In this document: piece after piece, positions 34,837 to 46,370 of the stretch
Layout: every line of letters starts with the position of its first letter
How positions within the stretch are numbered: the stretch's first letter is position 1
NCBI GenBank assembly: GCA_963930655.1
Contig: OZ005602.1
Span: 20,969,840 to 21,033,839, forward strand
DNA length: 64,000 bases
Direction of reading: 5' to 3'
Origin: Myrica gale
Taxonomy: Eukaryota > Streptophyta > Magnoliopsida > Fagales > Myricaceae
Program-made: the position numbers and the translations under genes
The notes under the pieces: generated by a model
The model's database searches: none
What the model was told of the DNA's origin: nothing
What the model saw: only the letters and a program-made list of their open reading frames with translations

Positions 34837-35252
34837 ATGTGGATACGCTGTGGAAAACCTCTTTGGCACTTGGAAGCCTTTAGACACTCCTCTAAATCTC
34901 CATGGATGTTCTCTATGTACTGAGATACTCCTCGCAAGAAGTTCAAGCGTGCCCCTTTACAGGTTGCCGCATAACCCTGCTTCTTTCATTTTTATCTTAC
35001 GTATACACACAAAAACGCAGCACACACAAACACACACATCCCACTACCAATAGTATTAACATCACATAATAAGGTGTCTCTGTGTGGAAAAGCATAAGCA
35101 GCATGTTGTGGGACCTTCGAAACCTTTTTTTACAGGAGAGGAAAATGATTGAGAGGTTTAACCTATATGTTAAAGGAGGTGATGGTGGCAATGGTTGTTC
35201 CGACTTTCGTCGTGGCCGTCATGATCACCATGGCAAAGGTGGTGGTGGGTAA
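34837..35252 (+). pseudogene. OBGM: OBGM pseudogene, 5' part
   Basis: ATG 34837 starts MWIRCGKPLWHLEAFRHSSK, then SPWMFSMY, a stop, and DTPRKKFKRAPLQ: a mitochondrial-targeting-like leader. After an intron, 35130-35250 reads KMIERFNLYVKGGDGGNGCS, then DFRRGRHDHHGKGGGG, the glycine-rich start of the Obg fold. The rest of the Obg domain is absent and a Copia-like element follows. The in-frame TGA in the leader and the missing part make it a pseudogene. It continues at 43579. Confidence 0.8.
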
Positions 35253-37672
35253 ATTTGAAAAATCCGGTTTAGACCCTATTAACACCTAGAGGGGATGAAT
35301 ATGCATTTTCCCTCTAATTACAAATTCAATAACCATTTTAAAATATGTTCTAAAATTGTTCAGCCTAGATATGCCTAATAATCAACTCAATCAACAAATA
35401 GGTAGCGGAAAATTAAATTAAACTTCAATCACACAGAGAGACAAGGATTTGGTGACGAAGTGGAAAATCATTGAAATATCATTCAAATGAAAAATCACTC
35501 CAGGCTAGCAGCTACCTAGAATCCACTAAGAATAAAACCTTACAAACTGTGATTCAGACACAGACAACCCCAGTTGTTTGACTATAACAACCCTGAAGTA
35601 ATAATCTAAGCCTCTTTGCTTACACCCGCTCCGTGCGGCATTCCCCTTAGACCTTTGAGGTTCTTCTTATGGATTCTTCACCGAACGTTCCAGTTCTTCA
35701 ACACACCTTCAACACCGTGAAAGTAATAAAGATATTTGATGGAAGAATAGAGAAAAACTCATCAATCTTGAATTAAAAATCTTCTAGGAGTTTTCTCTCC
35801 AGGAAGGAGGCAAAATATACTCTATGGAGACCTCAATTAGGTTTTGGCCGGCCTCCCTCAAAACCTAATAAGGTTTCCCTTGATTTTACAAGGAAAGTCC
35901 AAAAATTCATCAATTTTAGTAATTCGCCGAAAGCCGCTTGAGTGCTCGTCAAACACTATGTTTCTATCCGAAATTATAACTGAATGTTCGAGCGCTTGTT
36001 GAACGCTAGTTGAATGTGATTGGATTTTTCCAAGCTAGAGTGCTTGTTAAACACTAGTTAAACGTGATGACTCTATCTAAATTTTCTAAGAGTGCTCGAG
36101 TGTTTGTTGAACGTGATGACTTTGGACAGAACATAAACTCTACCTCTTGAATAAATGGGGAGACCAAGATTACAACTTGATCACGACACATTTTAACCGG
36201 AATGATGCCAACACAAAATGCTCTAACAAACTCTGCATTTGGCAATTCCGTGACAAAACTCACATATATAAAATAAACAAAACATAGATCTTTGTCAATC
36301 GCCAATGCAATGATCTATTTACATGAATATCGACCATGTGACCTAAAATTCTTGTTCAAGAGTCTTTGAATCTGTTACCTGAAAAACACAATCTCAAAGA
36401 CCAAATGAAAGCATAGAAAACAAACAAATATATATAGTTGAAGTTGCAAATGAAGTACAGAAAGAAAGCATTTGCTCCCCCTTAATCTATTCTCCCCCTT
36501 AGCCAGTTATTCATTGCAAATATTCTCCCCTTTTTATCACAAATGAAAAAGTGAAACAAAATGTCACCTCTCGTTGATGAAAGAAATGCATGCAAATATG
36601 AAAATGAGCATCACCCGATATAAGATAAATTAAATCCATAACCAAGGCACAATCAACCAAACCCGATAACAATGCACAAAGGAAGAGGTGAATAAGAAAG
36701 ACACCACACAATGTGATAATAAGATAAGGAAAAGCTATTGAAAAGACAAATGATCAAATGCCAAAAATCATCACAAAATTCATGGAACTAAGAGACATAA
36801 CCAAAATTCTCAAGAGCATGGAAAATCAATACAAGCTCATTGTATGATCATGGCAAATACTGTTCTTTGATTTTATGCCACACATCTCTAAATGTGAACA
36901 ACATATATGTGTGAAATACGAAACACCATCAGAGAGGCTTAAGGCCTTAATTTTGTGAGGGAGGTAAAAGCTAGCCAAATGAAACCATGAGTGAAAAGAG
37001 AGACATATCACACCATATGAAAGTCAAACCCAATGTCATTAGGACCTGAGTATGCAAATTTGTTGCTTGTTTTTCTCCCTCTAAATATTTTGCATCTTTT
37101 GCTTTTGCTTTTGTTTTTCTCTTTTATTTTAATTTTTTTTCTAGAATAGTAACAACTTCTTTTGAAGTGAAGATAATCTTTTGGAGCCTTTGACTCTGAG
37201 AGGGGTAATGAATCAGGTCAGCTAGTCAAAGATCAATTCAGTCTAATGAACATGATCTCTTTCACTTGTGGTTGCAGACCCAAAACTCACACATGCGATC
37301 AAGCCTCATCTAACCATATTCAATGTGCACTGTGATTGGGTATGAAAAAAATACATTTGAAAATCATGTCAATTAATACCAAAAAGAGATAATAGATATG
37401 ACTCTCGAATCATATTTTAATCAAGATATAAATTGAGAAAGCATGTAAAAGATCATGCTCGAAAATCTCAAGTATGTCAATCAAGTCAATTGCCATATGT
37501 GCTCACAAAAGGCACACAACAATCATCAAATTTTTTTAATATTAAAAAGAAAAAAACCGAAACAAGAAAATAAAAGCACATGAACTCACAAGATAAGCAA
37601 ACACATAACATTAATTTAAAAATGAAATATAAATACAACCTATGTTGATGCAAGCAAGAACAAAAAAAATAC

Positions 37673-38163
37673 TTAAGAATAAGAACACGTACCAATAGCC
37701 TTCCTATTGGCTAATCGGTTTTCATCCTTTTTCACCCAAATCTTCTTGACAAATGTTGAATTTTTAGTCAAGTTTTTCAACTTTGCATTTATAATCATGG
37801 TGTGCTTAGTGAGACCCTTGACTTGGTTCATAAGATTCGTATGTTCAGTGCTGCAAAAATGGTCATTAGGTGTGTGCTCTTGTACTCTCAAATTAAAACA
37901 ATTAGGTTTGATGTGACCTATTTTTCCACAAAAATGACAAGAACAAACGGATGTGGAATGTGTGCTTTAGGTGGAACAATATGAGAATGAGTATTCATGG
38001 ACTGAGAGTTAGTATTTTTACATTCACTCACGTTATTCTGAGGAGCTTTAACTTTTGCTTGTTTGACTGGCAGTGACGCTGGATCAAAGACAGACATTGA
38101 AGTTGATGTATCATTTGACTCGTTGTAGCCCAAACCTTTCCTATTTCTAAGTGTTGCTATCAT
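37673..38163 (-). pseudogene. Copia gag-pol linker with second zinc knuckle
   Basis: The minus strand reads CHFCGKIGHIKPNCFNL (CCHC knuckle, near 37895-37945), then HTNLMNQVKGLTKHT and TFVKKIWVKKDENR, the stretch before the protease/integrase in this Copia lineage. It continues across the solo LTR from the gag frame at 41974. Confidence 0.65.
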
Positions 38164-38279
38164 ACTTCACATGTGGTCGAGCTTTTTAGACCCATTAAAG
38201 AATTGTTGAAGTTGAGCATAAGATTTCTCTAATTTACACTCTAAGTCCTTGACTTCAGCTTCAAGGACTAAGTTCTTCC

Positions 38280-41200
38280 TGTCACGCCCCTAACGCAATC
38301 CCGTAGGGACAGTGACATCCGCCCCAGCGAGCTTAATCATACATACAGCGGAATAGAATCGAGAGAGAGAGACGGGCCAAAACTCATCATGACTTAACTG
38401 CATATATACCTAAAAGGAAATGTAGTGACATAAATACACAACACATAGTTTTACATAACTAAAGTGACAGACCATATCGGTCAACAGTCACCAACAACAA
38501 AATACATAAAAGTTTTTCTCTCTTCCTGACTTCCTTCACCTGAAACATCTGGAATGATACATTTTTGAAAAACGTGAGTCAAAAAGACTCAGTAAGGGAA
38601 AACGTAACTTGAAAACATGAACATGAAAAATCGTGAGTAAACATAATTCTTGATGTGCATGCATACTTAATGGTTATGCACATGATCTTGAACTTGAAAA
38701 CATGTTCTTGTTCTTGAAATTGACACATAGTCCTTGAAAAGTGTTCTCTTCTTGACTTGTGGGCTACATACGATCCATTTACCCCTGAAGTCAGGGTTGT
38801 GCGTTCCCATTGGAACCGTCTCCTATTTCCCTTGGAAACATTACATCTGGTCAAGCTAGCCCACCTTCTCGCATTCGTCCTTCAGTGGCTAGACTCGACC
38901 CTTGGAGGTCCACACCTTCTCGCATTTGTCCTTCAGTGTGGTTGCACTTACCTCTAGGATCACTCATCCTTCTCGCATTCGTCCTTCGGTATAGGTGTCC
39001 TTCTTGATGGTACGGTACCGACCAGAGCCCCTTAACTTAACTTGACATAAAACTTTCTTACTTTCATTTGCATAAAAACTTCTTTTAGAAATCATGCAAA
39101 TGCTCGTGTCATGTCATGCTTGTTTATGATGCTATGCTTGTTCATGATAAACCATGTTGTGTACCATTCCAGTTTTCGTAAAAGTGTAAGTTTCTACTTA
39201 CTTCCACTTACCTTGGTCTTCTTTCAATTTCGGTATGAAGTTCGCCTACAAGCGATTCAAATACCTCACTTAGACGTTTAAAAAAATTAATCACAAAGAC
39301 ATTCAAAGAAATACTATAATTATTTCGGTTCCAAAAGTACTTATCCTTGAAAATACGATTTCATTTACAAAAGATTGTTTTAATAAGCTATCATAAAACA
39401 CTTGAAGAAAAGCAATTAAACACGTGCATTAACATTTCATTCAAAGAATTCTAAGCTCAAAACAGCAACTAATCATGTGTTTAACTCCATTTCCTTGTTC
39501 TAAACCTTACTAAACCTAATGTCCATCAAACTCCACCAACTTAACCTCTTTTTCCTCTTATAGACTTGCTGATCTAATCCACTTCCTCAATATACTTTAT
39601 AACAGCAAATATCCCTACAAAAAGCTTAACAAAAGTATAACCGATGACCAAGGGCAGCAGCCTATTCGGCTCCTATGTTCTCTCTTCTCCCATTTTATAA
39701 CATTTTATTGCCTTAACATGCAATTCATATTTACCCCTAGGTTTAAGCCACTGACCGAAACCCTAATATCATCAAAACTAATCATGTTCACATCCAAAAG
39801 CAAGGGTTTACAACAGTAAGCTTACAACCTTCAAATTAAGGTGTTACACTTCCAATTTCATGCCATCCATTTACATGCATGTGAGAACTTCTCCACTTGA
39901 AATTTTTAGCCTATTATGGTCACTGACCTAAGCCGTAATGTCCCCCAAATCTCATATTTTTCATATCCATGAACAATGCTTTAACACAGCAATATAACAG
40001 CAGCAAAATCAAAGGATTTTACACCTTAACTTCACATGAAATTAGGTTATACATCTCCTTTTGCAACTTACATTCTAACATGTATTTTCAAACTTGAACT
40101 AACCCAAAAATCGTGGCATTTAACAGCAATGATCACTCTCTAATCATAAGCCACAAATCAGAAACATTATTTCATCTAATGAAGTCACAAAATTCGGCCA
40201 ACAAGCAACTATATACATGCATGCTAAAATCCCTCCAGGAACATGCTTCTATTCTTTCTTCTTGTCAAACCGTGGCCATCACACACTTCCATCACCAAAA
40301 ATTCATCTCAGCCAACACCACTTCATAGCCAACAGATTCACATCATGCAAGATTCAACAAAATCATTTGGCCAATAACAACATATCTTACATTCATGCTA
40401 CTCTATTCAACATTAAAACTAAATCATCACTTCCTAGCCCAATCCGTGGCTTAAAACCCTTCCTCCATCAATCAACAACATCACAATCATAACTCCAAAA
40501 ATCTCAACCTAAATCAAATCCATATTCATACATTTTCAAAGGAAAAAGAGCATAAGAAACACAAACATGCTCGGCCAAAACAACAAGCTTAAACCTTGGA
40601 GAAAATTAAACTCTATCTTACCTTATAATGCTGAACACAAGAGCTGGTACCTAGCATAAAAATACTCAAGGTCAGAACCTAGGAAAGAAAGGAACAGAAG
40701 ATAAACATGCAAAGAACCAAATCCTATTACCTCTTCCTTCTTCTATCTCACTCGGCCAACACCAAAACTTCTTTTCTCTCTATCTCTTGGCTTCTCTCTT
40801 GTGTGGCTACAAAGGACTGAGATGTGAGCAAGAAGGTGCTGTGATGAGGCTTAAGGTGAGGTGAGATGAGGGCAGCTGCTGGAAATGGCGTGAAGAAAGG
40901 GAAGCTTTGGAGAGATGGAGAAGTTCGGCTAGAGAGAAAATGGGTGCAGTGAAGTGAGCTGAAATGAAATGAAAGTGAGCTGACTGAGGGAGGGGTACGG
41001 AGGAGTGAAGTGCTTCGATGAGGAGAAGTGCAAAAGCAAATGAATCTAACCTAAAACATGAGAAAAAGGAGAGAGGCAACTTTGTTTGTATCGCCAAAGC
41101 CTATTGATTGGAATGGTCGGTTTGACATGCTCTTGTCTTTTCTCCTTTGTTTGCATTTATTTCTTTATCTCCTTCTTAAGCCCTTCACGTGAACTACTCT

Positions 41201-41965
41201 AAAAGCCATTTCAGTTTTCTCTTTGCCTTTCACGTAAATTTTACATCTCACTTAACTTTCATTTGCCTAATTTTTCATCTTGATTTATCTCTTATCACGT
41301 GGACTACTTTATAGGCACATTAACCTATCTTTATCATAAGCATACTAGCTTATCTCCATTCTAAGCACACTAACTTATCTCCATTATAATCACTCTAACT
41401 TATCTCCATTATAAGCACACTAGCTTATCTCTACTACAAGCACACTAACTTATCTCCATTATAAGCACACTAACTTATATCTTAGTTCTTTATCAAACTA
41501 TTCTATAAGCATTTCAACTTATCACTTAATTCTCATAATGATGCTTTAAGACTACCTATTGGAGATTAAGGGTACTTAATTAAAATATGGAATAATCCAC
41601 ATACACTAACATAGAACTAACAATCATAGATTAATATGTAATAAATTTTACTTAGAGAATTTCAGCAACAATAAGAAATAAAATATACTCCCAAATATTC
41701 TTGGCATTTAATTTCATAAATCATGGTAGCATAATAATAAGCCAATGGAAAAATTAATTCATAAAGAAAATCTACCTTGAAAAATTCGGCCATGACAATT
41801 ATACTAACATAATTTCACATCATAATGAAAATACTTAAGGAAACTTATAGTTCAAATTATCATAATCAACTTAACATCTTACATTGGCCAAACAACAGCC
41901 CCTTGAATTTAAATCAAAAACAAATACATAGAGCAAATAACAAAAATGAAATACGGGGTCTCACA
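38280..41965. mobile_element. Solo LTR, 3,686 bp, nested in the Copia-like element
   Basis: Starts TGTCACGCCCC at 38280 and ends GGGGTCTCACA at 41965, the TGTCAC..TCACA type of LTR end. A perfect 5-bp target duplication CTTCC lies at 38275-38279 and 41966-41970. No internal coding region and no second copy within it, so it is read as one long LTR left after recombination. It contains short repeats: about 50-bp units with CTTCTCGCATTCGTCCTTC (38865-38990) and about 27-bp units with AACTTATCTCCATTATAAGC (41330-41480). Confidence 0.85.
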
Positions 41966-41973
41966 CTTCCGTT

Positions 41974-43224
41974 TCAAGTCATCAGACAACTTGATGTATT
42001 TTTCAAGCTTGGCAGTGAGGTTATCCCTTTCAATTTGACTCTCATGAAGTTTTCTAAGGTCCTTTTATTTACCTTGTGCAGTTTTAGACTTTCCCTAAAG
42101 AGCTTATCATACACCTCTTGCAAGTTTTCTTCAGCATCAAATGCATCCTCATATGTCTCCATTTCAGAGTTAATATCCTGCGAATCACAATTATTAGTAC
42201 TAGCCATAAAAGCCATAAAATTTACCTGTTCTTCATCACCGATGGAATTTGATTTGTCATCACTCAGTTAAACATTCATAGTTTTTCCTTTCTACTTGAT
42301 ATATGTTGGGCACTCTAATCTGACATGACCAAACCCTTGACACTCAAAACAAGTCAGTTTTTTATTTTTGGGCTCATTAGCAATGTGTTTATCTCTTTTT
42401 CTTTCTGAACCCACTGGAGCTACCATAATTCTTTCCAGCACCTTTATTAAATCTTTCTTGATCATCCTTTGATCTAAAAAAATTTCTGAATTTTTTTACT
42501 AGAATGTTGAAGTTCTCATCATTTAGAGATTCATCTAACTCAGAACATACTTCTTCTTTACTAGATCTCAAGGCAATATACTTGTTCTTCTTGGGCTGAG
42601 GCAATGTTTGTTTATATGTTTGCAGAGACCCAACTAGTTCGTCAATCTTCATCATGTCCAGGTTTTTACTTTCCTCAATTGTTGTAATTTTGGGTCTTAA
42701 TCTCCTAGGAAGAGATCTCATAACTTTTCTCACAACTCCACTTTTTAGTATCCTCTCTCCCAAGTTGTAGCTTGAGTTAACTACGTCATTTATCTTTGCA
42801 TAGAACTTATCAAACGTCTTATCTTCATTCGAATTTCTTCAAACTTTGTGGTAAACGTCTGAAGCTTCAAGTTTTTAACGATCTTGGTACCTTCAACAGT
42901 AATCTCTAAAATCTCCCAAGCTTCCTTAGAAGTTTCACACATAGACATTCGCTTAAACTCATCAGCAGACACATCCATAAAAATAGAATGTAAACCTCTG
43001 TTATTCCAATTACATTCTCTTATCTCATTGATAGTCCAGATGCTAATATCTTTACGTGTTTTAACACCTTCAACCTCAGATATAGGTGCAGACCACCCTT
43101 TAACACGAGATCTCTAGACACTTTCATCAAGAGATTTCAGAAAGGCTCTCATGAGAAATTTCCAGTAAGCATAATTGCTTCCATCAAAATATGGAGGCAC
43201 GGACAATGACTGACTTTTTTCCAT
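41974..43224 (-). pseudogene. Copia gag (UBN2-type) remnant
   Basis: Minus strand directly after the LTR: MEKSQSLSVPPYFDGSNYAY, WKFLMRAFLKSLDE, then a stop, and further DEFKRMSMCETSKEAWEILE. A shifted frame gives RSLPRRLRPKITTIEESKNL, MKIDELVGSLQTYKQTLPQP, then a zinc knuckle CFECQGFGHVRLECP near 42310-42350 and a coiled end AEENLQEVYDKLFRESLKLH. These are standard gag parts of plant Copia elements. Stops and shifts show decay. The tRNA primer site expected between LTR and gag is missing. Confidence 0.8.
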
Positions 43225-43578
43225 CTAGAGGGGATGAATATAAGTTTTCACTCTAATTACAAATTCAATAACAATTTTAAAACATGTTCTAAAATTGTTC
43301 AGCCTAGATATGCATAATAATCAACTCAATCAACAAATAGGCAGCGGAAAATTAAATCAAACTTCAATCACACAAAGAGACAAGGATTTGGTGACTAAGA
43401 GAAAAACCTTTGAAATACCATTCAAAGGAAAAACCACTTTGGGCTAGCAGCCACTTAGAATCCACTACGAAGAAAACCTTACAAACAATGATTCAGACAA
43501 GAGCAACCTAGTTGCTTGACTCTGACAACCCTGATGTAATAATCTAAGCCTCCTTGCTTAGACCCGCTCCGTTTGGCA

Positions 43579-43980
43579 GATTCCTGGTACCCTTGTCAAT
43601 GATATCTGTGAGTTTACTCAGGAATCTTCGTCTATTGACCCAAATAGCTGATGTCAAATCAGTACTCCGTACTGATTGCTCATCAGATCAAATTGAAGGA
43701 ATATCAACAGTCATGAAGCAGGGAACTGAAGTTGCATCAACTGATGCTCTTTCTCAATTTTCTTCTTACTGTACATCCAAAGTTTGCACAGATGACAGCG
43801 AAGAGATGGTGGGGACAGAACAAATGCAATACAATGTTGCGGAATTAACATAATTAGGCAATGTTGCTACTGCCAGAGTTTCAAAAAAGTCTAAGTTTAT
43901 GGAGCCTAGGGTTGAAAAGGATAAAACCTTCAATGTCTAAGTATCTTATGAGGATCAGTCCTCCCTTAGTGAAGGTTTGC
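43579..43980 (+). pseudogene. OBGM: OBGM pseudogene, continuation after the Copia-like element
   Basis: In shifting frames: IPGTLVNDICEFTQESSS, then DCSSDQIEGISTVMKQGTEV, then EQMQYNVAELT, a stop, LGNVATARVSKKSKFMEP and EDQSSLSEG. Plant OBGM proteins have an IPGT-type motif after the Obg fold, then an acidic spacer ending in a YNVAELT motif, followed by a GLGN motif. This matches the linker between Obg and G domains. The G domain does not follow. Frame shifts near 43650 and stops confirm a pseudogene. Confidence 0.75.
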
Positions 43981-44368
43981 TTCGTCTGGCCCAAAAATGA
44001 CAAAAATTGGGTCCAATTGACAAAACTCAAAACTAGAATATTTCCTCCAAAAACGGAATATTTCGTTAACTTTAACGGAATATCCACCTAAGGGCTGAGA
44101 TGTTGCCGACGCTAACGGTTTCCGTTACTATTAACTCGGCGAGTTGACCCGCCAACTTGGTCAAAACTCGAGTGACCCAGTCAATACCCGAATTGATCCG
44201 AAGGCTTATTGGCATGTGGTGACACGCTCATTCGACTTTTGGACCGCGTGCAGACGCGTGGTGGCACGTGAGGAGAGTGGAGGCTCACGCAGAAGCTTCG
44301 GTATGGAACCTACATTAAATGGAGTTGCATGCTGCAAGATTTGCTTGGGTATGGAACCTACGAGCCTA

Positions 44369-44779
44369 CAAAATAAGCTGCATAATATGGCCAAGTTTTT
44401 TGCTCATCTCTTGGGCACATATGCTCTGCCTTGGAATGTTTTGGCCTATATACGGTTAACAGAGCATCTGGGTATCCCTCTTTTGAATGAACGACGTACA
44501 GATCCTGCGATGCAGGACTCCTGTGTATCTGTCTTCCTAAAGGAAAATCCTAAGAACACTCGGTTTTCAATTAACTTCGCTACTTCCACTGGCCTCAGTG
44601 ACATCACTGAAAACTTACGTGAGTACTTGGAGAATATGCCACGCCTAATTATGCAACAAGAGCAAGTAGTATCAGATTCTGAATCAGAGGATGGATCTGG
44701 TAGTCCTGATAGTTCAGATTCTTCAAGTTCAGAGGAGAGTGGAAGGGATGATAGAAGAAGCAAGCGGAGTAGAAAATAA
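44369..44779 (+). pseudogene. CWC22: CWC22-like pseudogene, copy 2 (C-terminal part)
   Basis: One open frame reads NKLHNMAKFFAHLLGTYALP, WNVLAYIRLTEHLGIPLLNE, RRTDPAMQDSCVSVFLKENP, then NTRFSINFATSTGLSDITEN, LREYLENMPRLIMQQ and a Ser-rich acidic tail ending RRSKRSRK at 44779. This is the second half of the MA3 domain and the tail of CWC22. It lacks the same segment after IRLTE as copy 1. The frame is open only because the upstream MIF4G part is absent; the 44144 start codon lies in unrelated sequence, so a working protein is unlikely. Confidence 0.8.
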
Positions 44780-46080
44780 GTGTTATGTTGTGTCAGAGAC
44801 ATCACCACACAAAAGTTTTGATTGTAAATGACGTATTTGTCGTACCATTCTGGTATTGTCAATTTTTGTTAATCTTTTGAATATATTATACTGGTAGTTT
44901 TTTAGTCCAATTCTCTCGGTAATAAAAAATTATTGTTTGATGGGGTAGGTTTTATTGGCCCAAGGGAGAGATTGCCACAATCAAGGCCCAATGAAAAGGA
45001 AGGCGAGCAGGTGAGAATGGACAAGCTGGGGTCCATCTTGGAGTTAACGGACTCTTGCCCCATACAAACCAGTTGAGTAGGATAAGGAATATACAACCCT
45101 CTTAATGGCAGGTCCCATCAAGCCTGATAGACGGGTCGACGGGAAAGATTAATAATTTGATTCCCTGACACATACGATAGTGTAGAGAATAATATCCGCT
45201 CATTTAATAAGCGGGTAGAGATAGTCATTCCCAGTGCCAATAGAGAGGGAGGAGAGGGGTGGATCCAGATGTTTAATAAAGTGGGGCAGAGAAGGCCTGA
45301 TAGGGACAATCATTCTCGAGACCAATGAGGAACTAGACCCAAGAACCAATGAGAAAGAAGGGAAGGTTGCGCTAGGCCCAGGCACAACGAAAATCAGGGG
45401 GAAGAGAATAAAAAGGAAGGACACAAAGAAAACGAGGTAAGCAATTCTCTCGTACTCATAATAGAACCAGAAAAGAAAAACTATTCAAAAATGGCGATTA
45501 ACAAATGCATTGGAGAAATCCCCCTACGGGAAAGACCCCATGTCCTAGGTTATTCTCTTTGCTTGTAGGAGGAAGGAAAGAGCACCTAAGCTTTTCAACC
45601 CGTCCCAAACGCTGGACCTCTGGCCCACCTCCCTCGGGTTCTCGGCTCGGTGGATTTTGTGATACGTCGGCTAAATTATGCTTCATCATTGTTTATGTTA
45701 GAGAATATAATTAATAAAATATATCTCTTCCTATCCGTTTAGCATTTAGAATAAGTAGTAGATTCAAAAGCAATAGCAAAGGAACAAGATTGTCTGATTT
45801 TGGTTCAACTCTCTATAACAACAAAACTCACTTTATAGCAACAAACCTAAACTTCGCAACTTTATTACACAACTATTTTTGAGATAAATGATAATCCAAT
45901 CTTGGCTCAATGCTCTATAGCAACAAAACTCCACAACTTTATTGGACCGCTACTTATATTTAGAGTTTATCGTGACGCTAATACTGACATGATATTGTAT
46001 CAGTATTCCACCAAAATCAGAACAAGCAGAATTAAAAGCAACAACTATTTTGAATGGATGACATAATAAAGAATCGAACA
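44780..46080 (+). repeat. Duplicated CWC22 3' flank with a 0.8 kb insertion
   Basis: 44780-44929 and 45716-46080 are collinear with 4042-4510. The segment between (about 44930-45715) is absent from the first copy and is therefore an insertion or a deletion in copy 1. It has no recognised gene; a 69-codon frame at 45505 has no motif. Confidence 0.7.
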
Positions 46081-46362
46081 AGAGACTATAATCTTTTGAA
46101 TATAAAGGACAAAAGGCGCATAAAGTGATGCAAAATGTTTGAAGATAAGTTTTTTAAGCAAATGAAATAATATATTAATATTTGAGAGTTTTACAACTAG
46201 TACAAAAAATAAAAAATAACCAGAAGGCTAGCAAAAAAACTAAACAGACCTAAAGGCCATACAATAAGACGGATTTAAAGATCCGGTATCCAAACCGAAC
46301 TTAAAATTCGGAACCACCAACAGCCACAAGGGTCATTAAATAAATACCAAAACAACAAGCTA
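46081..46362. other. Intergenic, nothing recognised
   Basis: AT-rich sequence without gene or clear repeat, ending at the hAT target duplication. Confidence 0.4.
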
Positions 46363-46370
46363 GCCATAAG

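Larger units (their letters stand above)
35286..43578 (-). mobile_element. Copia-like LTR element, gag only, inserted in the OBGM pseudogene
   Basis: Direct repeats of about 355 bp at 35286-35640 and 43225-43578 share CTAGAGGGGATGAATAT, GTTCAGCCTAGATATGC, ACAAGGATTTGGTGAC and ACCCGCTCCGT. On the minus strand each starts TGCC, and the copy at the low end is preceded by the purine-rich AAGGGGAA, which sets the orientation. Inside are gag remnants only; integrase, reverse transcriptase and RNase H were not found. Matching 5-bp target duplications were not found, consistent with deletions at the ends. 35.64-37.6 kb is AT-rich with no recognised coding. A solo LTR is nested at 38280-41965. Confidence 0.75.

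Noticed and set aside
35286-36470. A 1.2 kb LTR ending at the CTCCCCCTTA tract near 36474-36500
   Set aside because: Similarity between the two LTR copies ends at 35640/43578 with TG ends and a purine tract there, so a 355-bp LTR fits better.
40807-41097. 96-codon minus-strand frame in the solo LTR
   Set aside because: No motif; within LTR sequence with biased composition.
44144-44368. N-terminal extension of the CWC22 copy 2 frame
   Set aside because: No similarity to CWC22; ordinary AT/GC mixed sequence that happens to be open.
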